Origin: Hydractinia symbiolongicarpus
Lineage: Eukaryota; Cnidaria; Hydrozoa; Anthoathecata; Hydractiniidae
Direction: 5' to 3'
Assembly: GCF_029227915.1 (NCBI RefSeq)
Contig: NC_079885.1
Span: 20,161,001 to 20,225,000 of the forward strand
DNA length: 64,000 nucleotides
Under the pieces are notes generated by a model. The model made no database searches and had not been told where the DNA came from. It saw only the letters and a list, made by a program, of their open reading frames with translations. Positions 63,926-64,000 of the stretch are shown here, in pieces. Position numbers and translations under genes: made by a program. The first letter of the stretch is position 1, and each line of letters opens with the position of its first letter.

Positions 63926-64000
63926 ACGAAACATACTGAAGTTTTCCTATTTACAAGTTGGCTCATTTACTTTCATTTATTTTTAATAGCACATCTGACT

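Larger units (their letters stand above)
1..64000. repeat. tRNA-Asn-derived tandem array (satellite), continues past both ends
   Basis: Head-to-tail units of about 268 bp fill the whole window. Each holds a roughly 74-bp minus-strand tRNA-Asn-like segment and a roughly 194-bp spacer. Two unit types mostly alternate, giving a dimer of about 536 bp (class A starts at 31, 568, 1104, 1641, 2178, 2714). Start-to-start distances are nearly always 266-269 bp; exceptions are deletions near 35.7, 38.3, 46.1, 48.2 and 50.2 kb. All 241 segments share one orientation. No unit is interrupted by foreign DNA. Class definitions (A, A2, B1, B2, AB, R1, R2) are in the summary. Confidence 0.97.

Noticed and set aside
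1-64000. CRISPR array
   Set aside because: Units are about 268 bp with homologous spacers, and there are no short identical repeats or cas genes.
1-64000. SINE retrotransposon cluster
   Set aside because: Units are strictly head-to-tail with constant spacing, no poly-A or simple-repeat tail, no target-site duplications and no unrelated DNA between copies. A distant SINE ancestry of the monomer cannot be excluded.
1-64000. Bacterial, phage or organellar tRNA cluster
   Set aside because: Only one isotype is present, CCA is not encoded, and the body has eukaryotic A and B boxes and a eukaryotic tRNA-Asn sequence.
1-64000. 5S rRNA-type array
   Set aside because: No 5S-like sequence seen; the conserved part is a tRNA cloverleaf.

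Overview
This window is one uninterrupted head-to-tail tandem array in which every unit carries a tRNA-Asn(GTT)-related segment of about 74 bp, always on the minus strand, followed by an AT-rich spacer of about 194 bp (unit about 268 bp). By eye I count 241 tRNA-homologous segments from base 31 to base 63,925, and the array runs off both ends. I see no protein-coding gene, intron, rRNA, CRISPR array or conventional transposon. All open reading frames of 60-122 codons are translations of the tRNA segment in its sense or antisense direction plus spacer, and they recur because the unit recurs.

Organism: a eukaryotic nuclear genome. The best copies have the eukaryotic tRNA-Asn body: A box TGGCGCAATTGG, B box GGTTCAAGCC, anticodon GTT in loop CTGTTAA, no intron and no encoded CCA. 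The sequence is close to what I remember of animal tRNA-Asn, so an animal is my best guess (moderate to low confidence). The species cannot be named from the window.

Classes used below. A: all stems pair; 25 copies match one consensus exactly. A2: A with G37 and an A11/G24 D-stem mismatch. B1: mismatches G1/G72, C10/C25 and G30/G40, with the A-box G10 lost. B2: like B1 but with G1/A72; many early B2 copies also lose B-box C61. AB: A body with the 3' end of a B2 unit. R1: A 3' end on a B body. R2: A 3' half and anticodon arm on a B 5' end. The A and B spacers are diverged relatives, so a 268-bp monomer became an A-B dimer of about 536 bp and the dimer was then amplified and reshuffled.

Layout: 1-4.6 kb, regular A-B dimers; 4.6-24.4 kb, A/AB/A2/B mixtures in 3-, 4-, 5-, 9- and 14-unit higher-order repeats, including three nearly identical dimers (20.7-22.3 kb) and a run of three B1 units (23.6-24.2 kb); 24.4-35 kb, A alternating mostly with B2; 35.3-40 kb, a 2.1-kb block duplicated at 2,602 bp; 42-50 kb, many A/B recombinants and a 1,979-bp repeat; 50.5-58 kb, nested 1,878-bp and 2,954-bp duplications; 58-64 kb, a 1,343-bp repeat rich in R1 copies. 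Crossovers repeatedly use the same few stretches shared by both spacers.

Function: copies with intact stems could be transcribed by RNA polymerase III from their internal promoters. However, no T-run terminator lies close to the tRNA 3' end in either class, about half the array is pseudo-tRNA, and several copies carry other anticodons (GGT, GTG, GTA, GAT, ATT). The array is therefore best described as a tRNA-Asn-derived higher-order satellite that still contains potentially functional genes.
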